Made by a program: the position numbers and the translations under genes | The notes under the pieces: generated by a model | What the model was told of the DNA's origin: nothing | The model's input: only the letters and a program-made list of their open reading frames with translations | Database searches by the model: none | Source: Bin18 sp965242795 | GTDB lineage: Bacteria > Desulfobacterota > Binatia > Bin18 | DNA length: 64,000 bases | Direction: 5' to 3' | NCBI GenBank assembly: GCA_965242795.1 | Contig: OZ251505.1 | Span: 806,001-870,000, forward strand | In this document: piece by piece, positions 60,919 to 64,000 of the stretch | Layout of the letters: every line of letters starts with the position of its first letter | How positions within the stretch are numbered: the stretch's first letter is position 1

Positions 60919-62115
60919 ATGGACTTTTCAGCGGTAGATGAGGTGATGGACGGTGCGGTACGCGACGGTGCGTTTCCCGGCGCGGTCGTGCTGGTGCGGC
61001 AGGCGGGAGAAGTGGTCTATCGCAAGGCCCACGGCTTCCGCAGCCTGGAACCCGAGCGGACCCCGCTCGACGAAGACACGGTGTACGACTTGGCCTCGCT
61101 GACCAAGCCGTTGGCCACGACGCTGGCCCTGATGCGCTTGGCCGCGGACAAGATGGTCCGCCTGGACGATCCGGTCAGCCGCTTCTTTTCCAACTTCGGG
61201 ACGCACGGCAAGGGGACCATCACCCTGCGCCAACTGTTGTCCCATTCGTCCGGGCTGGCCGCGCATCGACCGTATTTCGAAGCCCTGCAGAGCCGCAAGC
61301 AGACGTTCAGCGCGTTGAAACCCCGCGACTACGTGTACGCCGAACTGCTGCGCGAAAAGCTCGCCCATGCGCCGGGCACGCAGGCGGTGTACAGCGATCT
61401 GGGGTTCCTGCTGCTCGGATCGCTGGTCGAAGAGATCAGCGGCATGAGTCTCGACCAGTTCTGCGGGGAGAAACTCTACCGCCCGCTCGGATTGCAGGCG
61501 ATCGGCTTCATCGATCTCGACCTGCTGCATCAGCGCCAGCTCGAGGCCGCGACCGAGATGATCGCCCCGACCGAGTCGTGCCCGTGGCGCCAGCGCACCC
61601 TGTGCGGCGAGGTGCACGACGACAACGCCCACGCGATGGGCGGCGTGGCCGGGCACGCCGGGTTGTTCGCCCCGATCGACGAGGTGGACCGCCTCGTGCA
61701 GGTGTTGGTGGATTGCTACCACGACCGCCACCCGTTCCTGCCCGCAGCGACCGTGCGCGAGTTCTGGACGCGGGACGGCGCGGTGCCCGGTTCGACCTGG
61801 GCGTGTGGCTGGGACACGCCGTCGCCCGAAGGGTCGAGCAGCGGGTCCTCGTTCTCGCCCCAGTCGGTCGGCCACCTGGGTTTCACGGGCACGTCGGTCT
61901 GGATCGATCTGGAACGGGGCGTGCACGTGATCGTGCTCAGCAACCGCGTGCACCCGCGGCGCGACAACCAGAAGATCGGCGCGGTGCGGCCGGCCCTGCA
62001 CGACGCGGTCATGCAGAGCCTGTTCCCCGTCGAGCAGCCCGGCGCGGCGCCGGTCGCGGATGACTTCTACCCGACGCCCCCGGTGGCGGTCGAGCCCGTG
62101 GCGCTGGCGTCCTGA
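60919..62115 (+). CDS. Beta-lactamase-fold serine hydrolase
   Basis: The 398-residue protein is a class C beta-lactamase/penicillin-binding-type hydrolase: SLTK (Ser60 and Lys63), the Tyr158-Ser-Asp motif and the HLGFTGT (third motif) are in place. There is no signal peptide, so it probably acts in the cytoplasm, perhaps as a peptidase or esterase on murein fragments. It lies between ldcA and mpl (17 bases on each side), which supports a role in recycling. Antibiotic hydrolysis cannot be judged from sequence. Confidence 0.88.
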   Translation: MDFSAVDEVMDGAVRDGAFPGAVVLVRQAGEVVYRKAHGFRSLEPERTPLDEDTVYDLASLTKPLATTLALMRLAADKMVRLDDPVSRFFSNFGTHGKGTITLRQLLSHSSGLAAHRPYFEALQSRKQTFSALKPRDYVYAELLREKLAHAPGTQAVYSDLGFLLLGSLVEEISGMSLDQFCGEKLYRPLGLQAIGFIDLDLLHQRQLEAATEMIAPTESCPWRQRTLCGEVHDDNAHAMGGVAGHAGLFAPIDEVDRLVQVLVDCYHDRHPFLPAATVREFWTRDGAVPGSTWACGWDTPSPEGSSSGSSFSPQSVGHLGFTGTSVWIDLERGVHVIVLSNRVHPRRDNQKIGAVRPALHDAVMQSLFPVEQPGAAPVADDFYPTPPVAVEPVALAS

Positions 62116-62131
62116 CCCCGCCTTCCCGTCC

Positions 62132-63568
62132 ATGCCGCACATGCGCGAACCGGACTTGGCCGGCGTCGGCCACGTCCACTGCATCGCGGTGGCGGGGGTG
62201 GGCATGGCGACGCTGGCGGCCATGCTCAAGGAGCGGGGCTATCGGGTCACGGGCTCCGACCGCGCCAGTTATCCGCCGATGCGCGACTTCCTGGCCGCGG
62301 CTGACATCCCAGTCGTGGAAGGGTATCGCGCGGAAAATCTCGATCCGCGGCCCGACCTGGTCGTGGTCGGCAACGCGGTCTCGCGGACGAACCCCGAAGT
62401 GGCGGCACTGCTCGCAACCGACGTGCCGTACGTTTCGTTTCCACAGGCCGTGGCGTCCGCCTTTCTGGCCGGCAAGCGCAGCCTGGTCGTCGCCGGCACG
62501 CACGGCAAGACCACGTCGACCGCCCTGCTGGCCTGGGTGTTGGAACGGGCGGGCCGGTCGCCCGGTATGTTGACGGGCGGCATCGGTCGGAATTTCGGGC
62601 AGGGGTATCGCCTGGGCGGCGGCCCGGATTTCGTGATCGAGGGCGACGAATACGACTCGGCCTTTTTCGACAAGGGGCCGAAATTCCTGCACTACCGGCC
62701 GGCGGCCGTGCTGCTGAACGCGGTCGAGTTCGACCACGCCGACATCTACCGCGACCTCGACCAGATCGTGGCCGCGTTCGGGCGGCTGCTGTCCCTCGTG
62801 CCGCACGGCGCACCGATCGTCGTGTGCAGCGATTTTCCGCACGCCGTGCGGGTTGCGCGGGCATCGGAAAAACCGTTCGTGACGTTCGGCCTCGACTCCC
62901 CCGCGGACTGGCGGGCGCACGACCTCGTGGACGACGGCCGGCGGCTGCGCTTCGCGGTGACGCACGCCGGCACGGAGTGGGGACGGTTCGCGTGCCCGCT
63001 GATGGGGCGCATGAACGTGCGCAACGCGCTGGGCGTCGCCGTGCTGGCCGCGCACCTCGGTTTGTCCGCGGGGGACGTTGCCCCGGGCCTCGCCGGGTTC
63101 CTCGGGGTCGAGCGCCGGCAGGAAGTCGTCGGCGAGGCGGGCGGCGTCGTCGTCATCGACGACTTCGCCCATCACCCGACCGCGGTACACGTCGCCATCG
63201 AAGCCGTCCGGTTGCGCTATCCCACGCGCCGGCTGTGGGCCGTCTTCGAGCCGCGGTCCAACACCTGCCGGCGCCGCGTCTTTCAGACCCCGCTGACCGA
63301 GGCGCTGGGACACGCCGACCGCGTCGCACTCGGGCCGGTCATCAGCAAACCGCAGGACCCGCTCGACGCCGCGGACCTCTTCTCGCCGGCCGAACTGGCC
63401 GCGGACCTCGACACGCGGGGCACGCCGGCGTTCGCCGGGCAAAGCGTGGCCGATCTCTGCACGCGCCTGACGGGGGAATGCCGCGCGGGCGACGTCGTGC
63501 TGGTCATGTCGAACGGCGGGTTCGGCGGGCTGCCGCGGCGGCTGCTGGACGGCTTGGCGTCCGCCTAG
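62132..63568 (+). CDS. mpl: UDP-MurNAc:murein tripeptide ligase Mpl
   Basis: The 478-residue protein is Mpl, a Mur-ligase family member. Recognised parts are the N-terminal HCIAVAGVGMATLAAMLKERG, the ATP loop GTHGKTTSTA, GDEYDSAFFDKGPKFLHY and the substrate segment DDFAHHPTAV. It attaches the tripeptide L-Ala-gamma-D-Glu-meso-DAP to UDP-MurNAc, closing the recycling route that LdcA feeds. It shows the organism has meso-DAP murein. The start at 62132 has no clear ribosome binding site, and the gene is 16 bases after the hydrolase, so coupling is likely. Its end overlaps the convergent transglycosylase gene by four bases. Confidence 0.93.
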   Translation: MPHMREPDLAGVGHVHCIAVAGVGMATLAAMLKERGYRVTGSDRASYPPMRDFLAAADIPVVEGYRAENLDPRPDLVVVGNAVSRTNPEVAALLATDVPYVSFPQAVASAFLAGKRSLVVAGTHGKTTSTALLAWVLERAGRSPGMLTGGIGRNFGQGYRLGGGPDFVIEGDEYDSAFFDKGPKFLHYRPAAVLLNAVEFDHADIYRDLDQIVAAFGRLLSLVPHGAPIVVCSDFPHAVRVARASEKPFVTFGLDSPADWRAHDLVDDGRRLRFAVTHAGTEWGRFACPLMGRMNVRNALGVAVLAAHLGLSAGDVAPGLAGFLGVERRQEVVGEAGGVVVIDDFAHHPTAVHVAIEAVRLRYPTRRLWAVFEPRSNTCRRRVFQTPLTEALGHADRVALGPVISKPQDPLDAADLFSPAELAADLDTRGTPAFAGQSVADLCTRLTGECRAGDVVLVMSNGGFGGLPRRLLDGLASA

Positions 63569-64000
63569 GGCAGGCGCGGGTCGAGCGGGGCTTGCCGCGG
63601 GGCGTACAGTCGGCGGTAGGTCCGGTAGTTGCGCAGCACCAGTTTGACGTAGCCGCGCGTCTCGCGGAAGCTGACGTTCTCGATGAACTCGTCCGCTTCG
63701 AGATGGCCGAACTGCGCCAGCCATTTGTCGGCCGCGGCTTCCCCGGCGTTGTACGCGGCCAGGGCGAGCACCACGCTGCCGCGGTAGCGGTCGAGTAAGC
63801 CACGCAGGTACGTCGTGCCGAGCCGGACGTTCAGCCCCGGATCGAACAGGGCACGGCCTCCGTCGAGCGGCGTGTCGGTCAGGCGCGCCGCGGTGCGCGG
63901 CAGAAGTTGCATGAGCCCCACCGCGTTCGCGCGCGAGATTGCGCGCGGGTCGAACAGACTCTCCTGACGGATCAACGCCACGATCAAATAGGGGTCGACG
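63565..64000 (-). CDS. Lytic transglycosylase, Slt type, 5' part beyond window
   Basis: The visible 145 codons are the C-terminal SLT catalytic domain. Frame reads through the window edge as VDPYLIVALIRQESLFDP, with the catalytic Glu in RQES. AVGLMQLLPRTA, LNVRLGTTYLRGLLDRYRG, LALAAYNAGE and FRETRGYVKLVLRNYRTYRRLY follow, as in Slt70-like enzymes. It cleaves murein glycan with formation of anhydro-MurNAc, the starting point of recycling. The start is outside the window. It is convergent with mpl and overlaps it by four bases. Confidence 0.9.
   Translation of the reverse strand, partial: VDPYLIVALIRQESLFDPRAISRANAVGLMQLLPRTAARLTDTPLDGGRALFDPGLNVRLGTTYLRGLLDRYRGSVVLALAAYNAGEAAADKWLAQFGHLEADEFIENVSFRETRGYVKLVLRNYRTYRRLYAPRQAPLDPRLP

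Overview
The window comes from a high-GC, Gram-negative bacterium that appears to use coenzyme F420. Outer-membrane proteins (a giant autotransporter and a beta-barrel), DAP-type murein recycling (Mpl, LD-carboxypeptidase) and NtrB/NtrC regulation indicate a double membrane. An F420:NADP oxidoreductase, three luciferase-like oxidoreductases, CoA-transferase, amidohydrolase and ADP-forming acyl-CoA synthetase genes, plus many small palindromic intergenic repeats, are typical of uncultured deep-branching lineages such as Tectomicrobia/Entotheonella or Rokubacteria-like bacteria. That placement is an inference from gene content only; no rRNA or tRNA gene was found.

Layout. 0-11.3 kb: mostly minus-strand catabolic genes (three LLM oxidoreductases, MmgE/PrpD, CaiB/BaiF CoA-transferase, amidase), with a cut-off zinc-ribbon DNA methylase at the left edge and a lone HsdR_N-like nuclease. 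11.4-14.7 kb: a compact three-gene cassette (HEPN-like small protein, KGGVGR-variant ParA-like ATPase, second P-loop ATPase), tightly or translationally coupled, of visibly lower GC, lying between two 33-bp direct repeats. This is the best candidate for an undescribed, possibly defensive, system. 15-27.4 kb: a cupredoxin-like secreted protein, a candidate structured RNA, hisC, and a 3008-residue autotransporter adhesin built of repeated Ig-like and Calx-beta-like domains. 27.4-37.2 kb: msrB, two amidohydrolases, an AbrB/HigA/Xre regulator patch with a decayed Xre copy, an ADP-forming acyl-CoA synthetase, a trypsin-like protein that has lost its whole catalytic triad, and npdG (F420 reductase).

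37.6-45.1 kb is core housekeeping: groES-groEL with its own sigma-70 promoter, two DUF507 genes, ntrB-ntrC-thiE, and dnaB. 45.1-58.1 kb is a long minus-strand run, alaC-hom-thrC-apgM-glpX, then enoyl-CoA hydratase, a two-subunit B12 acyl-CoA mutase and a geranylgeranyl-reductase-like flavoprotein; it links threonine and alanine synthesis, lower glycolysis/gluconeogenesis and short-chain acyl-CoA turnover. 58.7-64 kb encodes an outer-membrane protein and a murein recycling group (LD-carboxypeptidase, beta-lactamase-fold hydrolase, Mpl, and a lytic transglycosylase cut by the right edge).

Intergenic DNA is loaded with at least four families of short palindromic repeats. One family shows what look like empty and filled versions of the same site (a roughly 47-bp insert inside a 25-bp palindrome). 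No transposase, CRISPR array, tRNA or rRNA was seen.
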